64,000 nucleotides of DNA from Thermomicrobium roseum DSM 5159. GTDB lineage: Bacteria > Chloroflexota > Chloroflexia > Thermomicrobiales > Thermomicrobiaceae. Numbering within the stretch: the first letter of the stretch is position 1; the number at the start of each line of letters is the position of its first letter. The DNA lies in assembly GCF_000021685.1 (NCBI RefSeq), contig NC_011959.1:1906200-1970199 (forward strand). Direction: 5' to 3'. The notes beneath the pieces are model-generated. The model searched no databases. It was not told the DNA's origin and saw nothing but the letters and a program-made list of their open reading frames with translations. Below, piece by piece: positions 9,021 through 17,184 of this stretch. Made by a program: the position numbers and the translations under genes.

Positions 9021-11723
9021 TCAAGGGAGCGCGAGTGGTTCTGGTCGACCGATCGCGAACCCTTGTGCGTGATCCACTCCGAGTTCGCGGAGGAGCGCCA
9101 GCGTTTCCGCGCTCTCGACCCACCCGGCGATCGTTTCCGCCCCCACAGCGCGGGCGAGCGCGACGATGGCGCGCACGATGCTCTGGTTCACGGGGTTCTC
9201 CGCGAGATCGACGATGAACATGCCATCGATCTTGATGAAGTCGATCGGCAAGTGACGCAATTGGTAGAGGGACGAATAGCCGACCCCGAAGTCGTCCAGC
9301 GCGATGCGACAACCGCGCTCGCGCAATCGTTGGAGGTGCTCGTGCGCTTGGACGAAGTCGATCAATGCTGTTGTCTCGGTTACCTCGAGGACGAGTTGTC
9401 TCGGGGCGAACGGGCAGCGTTCGAGCAGGTCGCGCAGCACAGCAAAATGACGCGCTTCGCGCAATGTTCGAGCCGACACATTGAGATGAATGCGGCCGCG
9501 ACTCGTGAGATTCAGCTCGCACGCACGCTCGAGTACCCACAGATCGAACTGGGGCACGATCCCGAGACCTTCCGTGACAGGGAAGAACATGCCGGGTTCG
9601 AGCACTCGCTCACCTTCCCGAAGACGAATCAGGAGTTCGTAGGCGGCGATGCGCTCGCGGCGAAGGTCCAAGATCGGCTGTGCGAAGAGCAAGAGGTTCC
9701 CGTTCGCCAACGCCGACTGCACGATGGAGAGGTGCGCTGTCCTCGGCTGTTCGGGTTCCGCGATCGCGGGTTCGTAGACCTCGAGACGGTCACGCCCGCG
9801 GTATTTGGCCTGGTAGAGAGCCCGGTCAGCGGCGATGAGCAGTTCCTCGACTGTCGTCCCGTGCTCCGGAAAGAGCGCGATGCCGCAGCTTGCGCGGAGG
9901 CGGATCACCCGATCGGGCAGTGGGACCATGATCTGCCCGATCACGTCGAGCAACCGCCTGCCGACGCATTCGGCCCCCTCACGGGTAACCGGGTGCAGAA
10001 GAGCAGCGAATTCGTCTCCGCCCACGCGGGCGACGAGGTCGTCGGATCGCAGGGTGCCGATGAGCCGGTTTGCGACTGCACGCAAGACGGCGTCACCAGC
10101 AGCGTGACCGAGTCGATCGTTCACCTCTTTGAAGTGGTCGAGATCGAGGAGCAAGAGGGCACCGGATCGTCCGCTCCGCACGGCACGAGCGAGCCGCTCC
10201 TGCAGCGTCTCGAGCAACGCGTGGCGGTTAGCGATACCGGTCAGCGTGTCATGACGGGCGAGGTATGCCAGGCGCTCCTCGACACTCTTGCGCTCGCTGA
10301 TGTCTTCGACTGTTCCCTCGATGACGAGGGACTGACCAGCCGGTGAGTGGTCGGCCCGAGCCGAGACACGCACCCAGATCAGCCTGTTGTCCCGACGTCG
10401 CCAGCGGAATTCGGTACCGGCCAGGATGCCATCACCCCCTAACTGGTGCAGCCAGCGCTGGGCTTCCGACCGATCGGCAAAGGCCTCGCTCAGCAGCTGC
10501 CCTTCCAGTTCATCGGGACGCTCCCAACCGAGCAGGGTAGCCAGTGCCCGGTTCGCCCGCAGGATGCGCCCATGAGCATCGAGTTGGAAGACACCGATCG
10601 GCAGCTCGCTGATCAGTCGCTCGGTGCGTTCATGATCCAGCGCGCGCATCAGTCCGACCGCAACGATCTCGCACAACAAGGTGGCGAACCGGAGCTGCTC
10701 CTCGCTCACCGGGCGAACTGTCCAGTAATTGGCCACGATCACGCCAATCGGTTGCCGGGTCGCATAGAGTGGGAGGAAAGCGGAGAGGCGGACTCCGGCT
10801 TGCTGCACCGGTGTTGGAATATGAAACGGCCAATCGGGTTGGTCGAGTTGGACGGTGAAGGGGTGACCGGTATGGAGCGCCCAGGCTGGTCCGTTGTGTG
10901 TCGGCGGTTCCAGTGGGAGCCACAAACGACCGATCCAGTCAACTGCCCAGCCATGGGCAGCCCGGAGAACCAGGAACTGTCCGGAAGGATCAACGGTGAG
11001 CAAACTGATGGCATCCGGCTCGAGCACGGGCTCGAGTGCGGCGAAGAGCGCATCGGCGACCTCGACGACGCTACTCAGCCCGATCAGCTGTTGTGCCAGG
11101 TGCGTCGCCTGGACCTGCTCGTCCGAGCGAAGCCGGGCGAGTTCAGCTGCGAGCTGCGTTCGCTCGATCGTCGCAGCCAGGAGCTCACCGACGAGATCGA
11201 GCACCGCTTTGTCGCTGGGAGCGAGGTGGGGGAGAGAGCGATACGCCAAATTGAGAACGCCGAGAATCGGCCCGCTGGGAAGCCGGAGCGGGATGGAAAG
11301 ATGCCAGGTGAGTTCCCCGGTCCCCCGGTGGTCACCGGGCTGTTCGCGCAGGCGAGCCAGGCGCTCGCAGGCGAGCACGGTCGCGGTCTCCGTCAGCTCG
11401 CCAGCCAGTGCCATCCGCTGGCAGCGGCACGGTGACCAGCGGAGTTCTTGGCGATCACCAGCCTCCAGAGCGGGCGGAAGTCCGGTCGCAGCGACCAGTT
11501 CGAAGCGCTCCCCGACGCGCATAGTGACCCAGGCAGCGGCGGCAGCGAACGTCTCGTAGAAGAGCGGAAGCGCTTCGGCCAGTGCCCGGCGGACATCGGA
11601 CTCCCGATTGAGGAGAAGCATAGCCCGAGCGAGCGTCGCGAGCCGAGCTGTCTCCGGGAGCACCGCTTCCGTCGCGGAGGATACGCGGGCAGGCGGATCG
11701 GCACTCTTTGCCACGGTCTCCAC
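9021..11723 (-). CDS. GAF-GAF-PAS-GGDEF-EAL cyclic-di-GMP signalling protein
   Basis: 900 residues, GTG start at 11723. There is no transmembrane segment, so it should be a cytosolic sensor. The order is: two GAF-like domains (residues about 30-180 and 200-370), a PAS domain with PAC tail (about 380-490, ending VEDISERK), GGDEF (about 500-655; LTGIANR, DLDHFKEVNDRLGH and an intact VGGDEF active site) and EAL (about 680-900). The EAL half keeps NVSARTL, LEVTETT, DDFGVGYSS, IKIDG and QGFAIGRP. The EAL triad itself reads ELL and the usual AEGVE reads AGWVE. Diguanylate cyclase activity is expected; phosphodiesterase activity may be weak or lost. The cluster FCRCQR-like cysteines in the first GAF (SPCRCQRM) are unusual and could bind metal, but this is a guess. 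Confidence 0.9.
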   Translation of the reverse strand: METVAKSADPPARVSSATEAVLPETARLATLARAMLLLNRESDVRRALAEALPLFYETFAAAAAWVTMRVGERFELVAATGLPPALEAGDRQELRWSPCRCQRMALAGELTETATVLACERLARLREQPGDHRGTGELTWHLSIPLRLPSGPILGVLNLAYRSLPHLAPSDKAVLDLVGELLAATIERTQLAAELARLRSDEQVQATHLAQQLIGLSSVVEVADALFAALEPVLEPDAISLLTVDPSGQFLVLRAAHGWAVDWIGRLWLPLEPPTHNGPAWALHTGHPFTVQLDQPDWPFHIPTPVQQAGVRLSAFLPLYATRQPIGVIVANYWTVRPVSEEQLRFATLLCEIVAVGLMRALDHERTERLISELPIGVFQLDAHGRILRANRALATLLGWERPDELEGQLLSEAFADRSEAQRWLHQLGGDGILAGTEFRWRRRDNRLIWVRVSARADHSPAGQSLVIEGTVEDISERKSVEERLAYLARHDTLTGIANRHALLETLQERLARAVRSGRSGALLLLDLDHFKEVNDRLGHAAGDAVLRAVANRLIGTLRSDDLVARVGGDEFAALLHPVTREGAECVGRRLLDVIGQIMVPLPDRVIRLRASCGIALFPEHGTTVEELLIAADRALYQAKYRGRDRLEVYEPAIAEPEQPRTAHLSIVQSALANGNLLLFAQPILDLRRERIAAYELLIRLREGERVLEPGMFFPVTEGLGIVPQFDLWVLERACELNLTSRGRIHLNVSARTLREARHFAVLRDLLERCPFAPRQLVLEVTETTALIDFVQAHEHLQRLRERGCRIALDDFGVGYSSLYQLRHLPIDFIKIDGMFIVDLAENPVNQSIVRAIVALARAVGAETIAGWVESAETLALLRELGVDHAQGFAIGRPEPLALP

Positions 11724-11882
11724 CTCATCTCGGCGCTCGGCGCGCAGCGACAGCCAGGCGACAGCGTCTTCTCTTGCTATGATAACGTGCCTTTCTCATC
11801 CGTGTTATCTAGCCCAAAGGTCATGATTCGCCGTGGAGTGGGCGAGGATCGTCGATGCAATGCCGCTTCTGCTCGATCAACT

Positions 11883-13469
11883 CTACAGTGGTGCCGAAGC
11901 GGTCGCGCTGAATCCGCGCTCGCTGGCTACCAGGTGCAGGATGCGCCAGCCAGCGAGGCGCAGAGCGGCGACCTCGGCCAGTGTTCCCGGCTGGCCGTGC
12001 GGGCCAAAGGTCCAGTCGCGCTGGTGCGTCGCCGGCTCGACGGCCAGCGAGCGCACGGGAGTTCGCCAGCCCAGGCGAACCTGGAGGAGCGCATCGTAGC
12101 CGTGATAGCTCGGCTGGGCGTTCATGCCGAAGTGACCCAGGGGATACTCGTACCGGTGCAAGGCCAGCCAGGCCGGGCCGTTCACGACGACCAGCGGCCA
12201 GCACGGAGCAGCCCGTGCAGCGGCAACGACAGCTTCCTGCGCTGCGCTCGCCTGCTCGGCCAGCTTGGTCCGCCGGGCGACGAAGGTCACCCCTTGCAGG
12301 AGGGCCAGCGCGACCAGCAGGCCGCTGAGCGCCACCGCGACCAGTCGGCCGCGTGGCCAGCGCCAGCCGGCCCGCGGCAGCATGCCCCAGAAGGTCGCGA
12401 GAGCCGGTGCGACCGGATAGAGCAGGCGCGGTCCGTCCTGGACGTACCCCGCAAAGGGGAGAAAGCAGACTACTGGCGCGAAGAGGAGGAAGCCGAGGAC
12501 TAGGATCGCTGCAGCCGAGCGTGCCTGGCCCCCCAGCCCGTGGACGAAGAGCCCAGCGCCGAGCGCGAGGAGCGCGGAGACGGAGACGGCGCTCCAGGCG
12601 TGGCGGGTCAACCACTCCGCATCGACGAGGACCGTGAGCTGGCGCGTCACCGGGTAGGCAGCCGCTTGCAGCCAGAAGACGACGTTCTGGAGGCGATCCC
12701 ACCAGGTCACGGCGCGCGGGCCAGGCTTGGCGAAACCCCAGAACCAGAGCGCGACGTAGGCACCGTTGCCCGCCAGCGCGCTCGCCAGCCATGGAGCGAG
12801 AGCGCGCCAGGCGCGCCGAGCCCCCCTGGGCACCAGCGTGCCGGCGAGCAGCAGGCCAGCCAGTGCGCCGGTCTCGTGCAAGCCGGGTGCGGCGAGCGCG
12901 AGGAGCAGAGCGAGCCCGCACCAGATCCACCGCCGCTCGGTGTCGTCGCCTGCGCGGAGCCAGGCCAAGAGCGCCCCGAGGAGGCAGCTGGTAACCAGGA
13001 GGTGCGGCAACGAGCAGACGATCTGCACGGCCTGATAGGCGAAGGGAAAGCTGGCGAACAGTGCCGCCGCGAGCGTGGACGCGCTGCGCCCAGCCAGTCG
13101 CCGGACGAGCCGGCCGAGCAGGAGCACGTTCGTGGCGTGGAGGAGCACCGCCAGGGCGTGATAGTGCCAGGGCTCTCGCCCGCCGACGAGTTCGTGTACC
13201 AGCTTGTAGACGACGAAGGTCAGCGGGCGGTAGTAACTGAAGCCGGGGAGCGGGCGGAGCAGGAGATCCTGGTAACTCGTCTCCCGCGCCAGCAGAAGAT
13301 CGTAGCTGTCGTCCAGGAGAAAGCTGAAGCGGAGCGAGGGCAAATAGAGCGCGAGCGCCAAGACGACCGGGGCGAGGGTGAGAACACCCAGCAGGGAGCA
13401 TCGGCCGAGCGCGCGCACGCGGTGCTCGCGCCATCCTCGGGCTGCTCCGTGCTGGTCACTGCCGGGCAT
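11883..13469 (-). CDS. Polytopic membrane protein, glycosyltransferase-39/83-like
   Basis: 528 residues from ATG 13469 with GGAAGG upstream; the frame continues further upstream but without a hydrophobic start. An N-terminal membrane helix (LLGVLTLAPVVLALALYL) is followed by FLLDDSYDLLLARET, an acidic DD motif in the first outside loop as in GT-C glycosyltransferases that use lipid-linked sugars. About ten further hydrophobic segments follow, then a soluble C-terminal region of about 130 residues. A role in transferring sugars to proteins or envelope glycans is plausible. The family assignment rests on topology and the DD motif only. No adjacent gene clarifies the substrate. Confidence 0.75.
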   Translation of the reverse strand: MPGSDQHGAARGWREHRVRALGRCSLLGVLTLAPVVLALALYLPSLRFSFLLDDSYDLLLARETSYQDLLLRPLPGFSYYRPLTFVVYKLVHELVGGREPWHYHALAVLLHATNVLLLGRLVRRLAGRSASTLAAALFASFPFAYQAVQIVCSLPHLLVTSCLLGALLAWLRAGDDTERRWIWCGLALLLALAAPGLHETGALAGLLLAGTLVPRGARRAWRALAPWLASALAGNGAYVALWFWGFAKPGPRAVTWWDRLQNVVFWLQAAAYPVTRQLTVLVDAEWLTRHAWSAVSVSALLALGAGLFVHGLGGQARSAAAILVLGFLLFAPVVCFLPFAGYVQDGPRLLYPVAPALATFWGMLPRAGWRWPRGRLVAVALSGLLVALALLQGVTFVARRTKLAEQASAAQEAVVAAARAAPCWPLVVVNGPAWLALHRYEYPLGHFGMNAQPSYHGYDALLQVRLGWRTPVRSLAVEPATHQRDWTFGPHGQPGTLAEVAALRLAGWRILHLVASERGFSATASAPL

Positions 13470-13845
13470 CTGCCTGCCCGTCCTTCCGCTGGCTCGGTCG
13501 GATGATACCGAGTCGGCCAGGGAAACCGCTCGTGCGTCCGCGCACCGACAGACGTGGCATCCGCCTCCGGCGGGCGCCCGATCGGCCGGGCGCACGTTAT
13601 GAGACGACCGCTCGGCTAACGGGGCAGAACCGACGCTGCGTCCTCGAGCCGGCGAGCACGGGCGCTGGCTCGGCCGCGCCGAGCAGCGAGTGGCACAGCG
13701 TGCGCGTGCTTCCCAACGCGCGACGCGGAGCGGAAACTGGCGCGAGCAGCGATGCGGCTGATCCTGTTCCGCAGAACCGAGGTGGGCAAGTCAGTGGGCA
13801 CAGTGTTCTCGGTGCTCAGAGGCTGCCGCGCCAGACGGCCCTGCG
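13470..13845 (-). other. Intergenic stretch, nothing recognised
   Basis: About 375 bases between the cysS stop and the start of the membrane glycosyltransferase-like gene. No supported gene, RNA or clear terminator was seen; it should contain the promoter of the downstream gene. Confidence 0.4.
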
Positions 13846-15099
13846 TCAGCGGGTCACGGTGAGCCCCAGGAGACTGCCCATCTCGCGCAGTTGCTCCCGG
13901 GCCTGCTCGATCGCCTGGCCCTCGCGGGCCGCGCGGAGCAGTCGCTCCGCGGCATCGGCCAGCAGCTGAATCGCACGTGGCGTATCCAGGTCGTCGGCGA
14001 GGGCAGCAGCCAACTGGTCGCGCAGCGGGGCGAGATCGAGCGGACTGCCGCTTCCGCCGGGGGCGGTGACCGCCTCGCGCAGCCGTTGGACGAGCGGCTC
14101 GAAGCGAGCGGGGCCGTCGTCCTCGTAGGCGAAGGGTGTCCGGTAGTGGTGGCTGAGGAGATACAGGCGGATTGCGTCCCCAGTGTGCCGCCGCAATGTA
14201 TCGCGGACCAGGACCAGGTTGCCGAGTGACTTGGACATCTTGGCACCCTCGTACTCGACCATGGCCACATGGACCCAGAAACGGGCAAAGGGGCTCGTAC
14301 CGGTGTAGCTTTCCGACTGGGCGATCTCGCTCTCGTGATGGGGATAGATGAGATCGTAGCCGCCGCCGTGCACGTCGATCTGCGGCCCCAGGTACTTCAT
14401 GGCCATGGCACTGCATTCGATGTGCCAGCCGGGCCGACCAGGCCCCCACGGACTGTCCCAGGTCGGTTCACCTGGTTGGGCTGCTTGCCAGAGAAGGAAA
14501 TCGAGCGGGTCTTCCTTGCGGGGATCCTGCGGGTCGGCGCCCCGCTCGGCCGAAAGGCGGATCATCTCGTCGCGGCTACAGCGACAGAGGTGCCCATAGT
14601 CAGGGTCACTGGCGACGCGGAAGTAGACGTTACCGTCACGCATGTAGGCTGCCCCGCGCTCGAGGAGTTTTTGAATGATCTCGATCATGAGCGGGATCTC
14701 CTCGGTCGCCCGGGGGAAGACGGAGGGGAAGAGCACATTGAGGGCGTTCAGATCCTCCTGGAACTGGCGGATGTAACGGTCGCCCAGCCGATCCCAGGGC
14801 TCACCGACCTGGCGTGCCTTGCGCAGGATGTCGTCGTCGATATCGGTGATGTTCTGAACGTACTTGACGCGCCAGCCATGGTACTGGCAGATGCGGTTCA
14901 GGATGTCGAAGACCAGATACGTCATGGCGTGGCCCATGTGAGTCGTATCGTAGGGAGTCACGCCGCAAACGTAGAGGCGGACGGTTCGTCCGTCGAGTGG
15001 GGCGAAGGGCTCGATCGTCCCGGTCAGCGAGTTGAACAATCGCACGGCCTCGCTCGCTCCCTCCAGCATTCCGGCAGCTCGCTTCGCGTATCCTACCAT
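13846..15099 (-). CDS. cysS: Cysteinyl-tRNA synthetase family protein (CysS, possibly MshC-like)
   Basis: Class I aminoacyl-tRNA synthetase fold of about 417 residues. It activates cysteine with ATP. The CGVTPYDTTHMGHAMTYL segment has the zinc-binding Cys and the HIGH motif (HMGH), CSAMAMKYLG carries the second Cys, PHHESEIAQSE the zinc histidines, and KMSKSLGN the KMSKS loop. A helical tRNA-binding-like C-terminus follows (AALADDLDTPRAIQLL). ATG 15099 is my preferred start; ATG 15069 is also possible. MshC, the mycothiol ligase, is a close relative with a similar CGxTPYDxTHxGHAxTY motif, and a PIG-L deacetylase lies 9 kb away, so the alternative deserves a phylogenetic test. The gene is divergent from the peroxiredoxin, with only 45 bases between starts. 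Confidence 0.85.
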   Translation of the reverse strand: MVGYAKRAAGMLEGASEAVRLFNSLTGTIEPFAPLDGRTVRLYVCGVTPYDTTHMGHAMTYLVFDILNRICQYHGWRVKYVQNITDIDDDILRKARQVGEPWDRLGDRYIRQFQEDLNALNVLFPSVFPRATEEIPLMIEIIQKLLERGAAYMRDGNVYFRVASDPDYGHLCRCSRDEMIRLSAERGADPQDPRKEDPLDFLLWQAAQPGEPTWDSPWGPGRPGWHIECSAMAMKYLGPQIDVHGGGYDLIYPHHESEIAQSESYTGTSPFARFWVHVAMVEYEGAKMSKSLGNLVLVRDTLRRHTGDAIRLYLLSHHYRTPFAYEDDGPARFEPLVQRLREAVTAPGGSGSPLDLAPLRDQLAAALADDLDTPRAIQLLADAAERLLRAAREGQAIEQAREQLREMGSLLGLTVTR

Positions 15100-15144
15100 C
15101 GGAGTGCCAGGTCGGAGTTCCCTGATTCGGGAAGGGAGGGTACG

Positions 15145-15618
15145 ATGGCTGGTCAGGTCGGTGAACGGGCTCCCGAGTTCCGTTTGCCGAGCACGCTCGG
15201 GCATCCCTTAGCGTTGTCCGAGATCCTCGCTGAGCGGGTCGCCGTTCTCGCCTTTTTCCACTTCGCCTTCACGAGTGGCTGAGCGAACGAGCTGTCCCAG
15301 TTGTGGGACAGGATCGAGGAGATCCGCGCGCTCGGGGCCGAGGTCTATGGCGTCAGCTGTGACAGCCATTTCGCGCAGGCAGCCTGGGCGCGCGAGCTGG
15401 GAATCGGCTTCCCGTTCCTCAGCGACTGGAACCGCGAGGCGATCCGCGCCTACGACCTGAGGCTCGACGAACTCGCGGGCTACCGCGACGTGCCAGCCCG
15501 GGCGATCGTCATCGTCGATCGCGACGGAACGATCGTGCACCGCGATCGGGCACCGCTTCGCCAGCTGCCCGATGTCGAGGCCGCGCTGGTCGTGCTCCGC
15601 TCACGAGCGGCGCGCTGA
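15145..15618 (+). CDS. AhpE-type peroxiredoxin, probable selenoprotein (UGA at residue 46)
   Basis: 157 residues if TGA at 15280-15282 is read as selenocysteine. GAAGGGAGGG precedes ATG 15145. The frame is continuous on both sides of the TGA. N-terminal part: GERAPEFRLPSTLGHPLALS. The active site reads FHFAFTSGUANELSQL, which aligns with the FPxAFTxxCxxELxxL motif of AhpE-type peroxiredoxins so that U falls on the peroxidatic Cys. The later part has the normal features: VYGVSCDSHFAQAAWA, FPFLSDWNREA and ARAIVIVDRDGTIVHRD. A hairpin fitting a bacterial SECIS follows the UGA. The enzyme would reduce peroxides with a selenenic-acid cycle. Its 3' end overlaps the convergent NDH-2 gene by 18 bases. 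Alternative: a pseudogene by Cys-to-stop mutation, but TGC/TGT to TGA at exactly this codon plus the hairpin argues against it. Confidence 0.8.
15292..15311 (+). promoter_or_regulatory. Putative bacterial SECIS hairpin
   Basis: Perfect 8-bp stem CTGTCCCA / TGGGACAG (15292-15299 and 15304-15311) closing the four-base loop GTTG. The loop begins 17 bases after the UGA and its first base is G. Known bacterial SECIS elements lie in the coding sequence just downstream of UGA, with a short apical loop that has G in its first positions at about this distance. The element would recruit SelB. Coding constraint alone does not require such a perfect inverted repeat here. Confidence 0.65.
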
Positions 15619-17007
15619 GCTGGCCGTCGTCGAGACCGTCGGCGCTGTCTCGGCTGGCCACGGCCCCTCGCGCAGCCGGCGGAGAGCTGCCTCGACCAGC
15701 CGCCGGGTCGCTGGTGTCGGCTGTCCCACCTTGAGCTGGACCAGTTCAGGCGGGAAGAGAAGGTCGAGCGTCCACTCCATGGCCAGACGGATGCGGCGGT
15801 CCCAGCGCGGGATCTGGAGCAGCGCGTAAGTGCGCCAGAGCCACCAGGCGAGGAACCCGGTAAGCGTCACCCGGCCGAGCCAGGCGATGGCATCGTGATC
15901 GCCCAGCGTCACCATCATGCCGCGCGTGCGGTAGCGCATCGGCTGGAGCGGTTCGCTCCGCAGGCTGGCCACCAGATTGCGGGCCAAGAGCTTGGCTTGC
16001 CGGACCGCGTGCTGGGCCGTTGGGGCATACGGGCGACCGGTCGCCGGATCGATGACGGCCGCGTTGTCGCCGATGGCCCAGACGTTCGGATGACCGGTCA
16101 CTCGCAGGTACTCGTCGACCACGATGCGACCGCGCTGGTCGAGGGGGAGGCCGAAGCTGCGGACGATAGGGTTCGGTTCCACACCGATCGCGCTCACGAT
16201 GGTGCGCGACTCGAGGCGCGTCCCGTCGTCGAGGACCACAGCGGCTGGTTCGACCTGAATGACCTTGCGGCCGAGCAGGACCTCGATCCCACGCTGCCGG
16301 AGTTCCCTGGCGGCCCGGTGCGCAACAGCGTCCGGGAAGCCGGTCAGCAGGCGCGGCAGGGCTTCCACGAGGACGATCCGCGCGGTATCTGGCTGGATCG
16401 CCCGGTAATAGGGGAGCGCGTGCGTGAAGAGACTGCGGATCTCCGCCGCCACCTCCACACCGGTCGGTCCGCCTCCGATCACGACGACGGTGAGAAGCCG
16501 GCGTTGCTCGGCCGGATCGGGCTCGATATCGGCCTGCTCGAGGAGGTCGATCAAGTGGTTGCGCAGCGCGAAGGCGTTACTCAGCCGCTGCACATCGAAG
16601 GCGTAATCGTCCAGACCAGGTATGCCGTAGGTCGCCGGGACGCCGCCCAGCGCCAGCACCAGATGATCGTAGGGCAACTCGAGTGGGCGCTGGTGGTGCT
16701 GGTACAGCCCATGCTGGATCGTCACCGTCTGCCGCTCGAGATGCACACCGGTCAACTCACCGACGTACAGGCGGGCGTGCGGCAGGACGTGACGGATCGA
16801 GGTGAGGATCGTTTCCACGCGCAAGCCCCCAGCGATCACCTCCGGCATCAGTGGGTAGAAGACGAAGGCGTTCTCGCGGGAGACGAGCGCGACCTCGACG
16901 TGGCCGGCGCGAGCGGCGTGACGCAGCTGATGAGCGGCCGTCACTCCGGCGAAGCCGCCTCCAGCGATGACGATGCGAGCGGGGGTGGTCGGTTCGTGCT
17001 GTCGCAT
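15601..17007 (-). CDS. ndh: Type II NADH dehydrogenase (NDH-2) / NAD(P)/FAD-dependent oxidoreductase
   Basis: 468 residues. The FAD-binding ADP motif is IVIAGGGFAGVTAAHQL at the N-terminus and the NADH-binding motif VVIGGGPTGVEVAAEIRS lies near residue 180. A third flavin motif, NVWAIGDNAAV, is present, followed by QHAVRQAKLLARN. A C-terminal hydrophobic/amphipathic segment (TGFLAWWLWRTYALLQIP) fits the membrane-anchoring tail of NDH-2. It would pass electrons from NADH to quinone at the inner membrane face without pumping protons. The gene is convergent with the peroxiredoxin and overlaps its last 18 bases. The first 10 residues lack conservation, so the start at 17007 is only probable. Confidence 0.9.
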   Translation of the reverse strand: MRQHEPTTPARIVIAGGGFAGVTAAHQLRHAARAGHVEVALVSRENAFVFYPLMPEVIAGGLRVETILTSIRHVLPHARLYVGELTGVHLERQTVTIQHGLYQHHQRPLELPYDHLVLALGGVPATYGIPGLDDYAFDVQRLSNAFALRNHLIDLLEQADIEPDPAEQRRLLTVVVIGGGPTGVEVAAEIRSLFTHALPYYRAIQPDTARIVLVEALPRLLTGFPDAVAHRAARELRQRGIEVLLGRKVIQVEPAAVVLDDGTRLESRTIVSAIGVEPNPIVRSFGLPLDQRGRIVVDEYLRVTGHPNVWAIGDNAAVIDPATGRPYAPTAQHAVRQAKLLARNLVASLRSEPLQPMRYRTRGMMVTLGDHDAIAWLGRVTLTGFLAWWLWRTYALLQIPRWDRRIRLAMEWTLDLLFPPELVQLKVGQPTPATRRLVEAALRRLREGPWPAETAPTVSTTASSARRS

Positions 17008-17184
17008 CCTGTTTTTCCCAACCTCGTGTGTCGCGGCAGGGCTGGCTGCCGCTCGACGAACCCCGAATTGTAGCGCAACAGAGAGATCAGTTGCGGCTAT
17101 GCTGTGACGGGAGACCCGGTCCGGCGGGCTCGTCCGCTTCGCGGCGACGTGCCGAGCCGGGGTCGCGAACGAGAGGAGGCGACG

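Noticed and set aside
11821..13434. 537-codon minus-strand frame overlapping the membrane protein
   Set aside because: It is the +1 frame of the same strand, Arg/Pro/Ala-rich, without hydrophobic segments; the 11883-13469 frame has the membrane helices.
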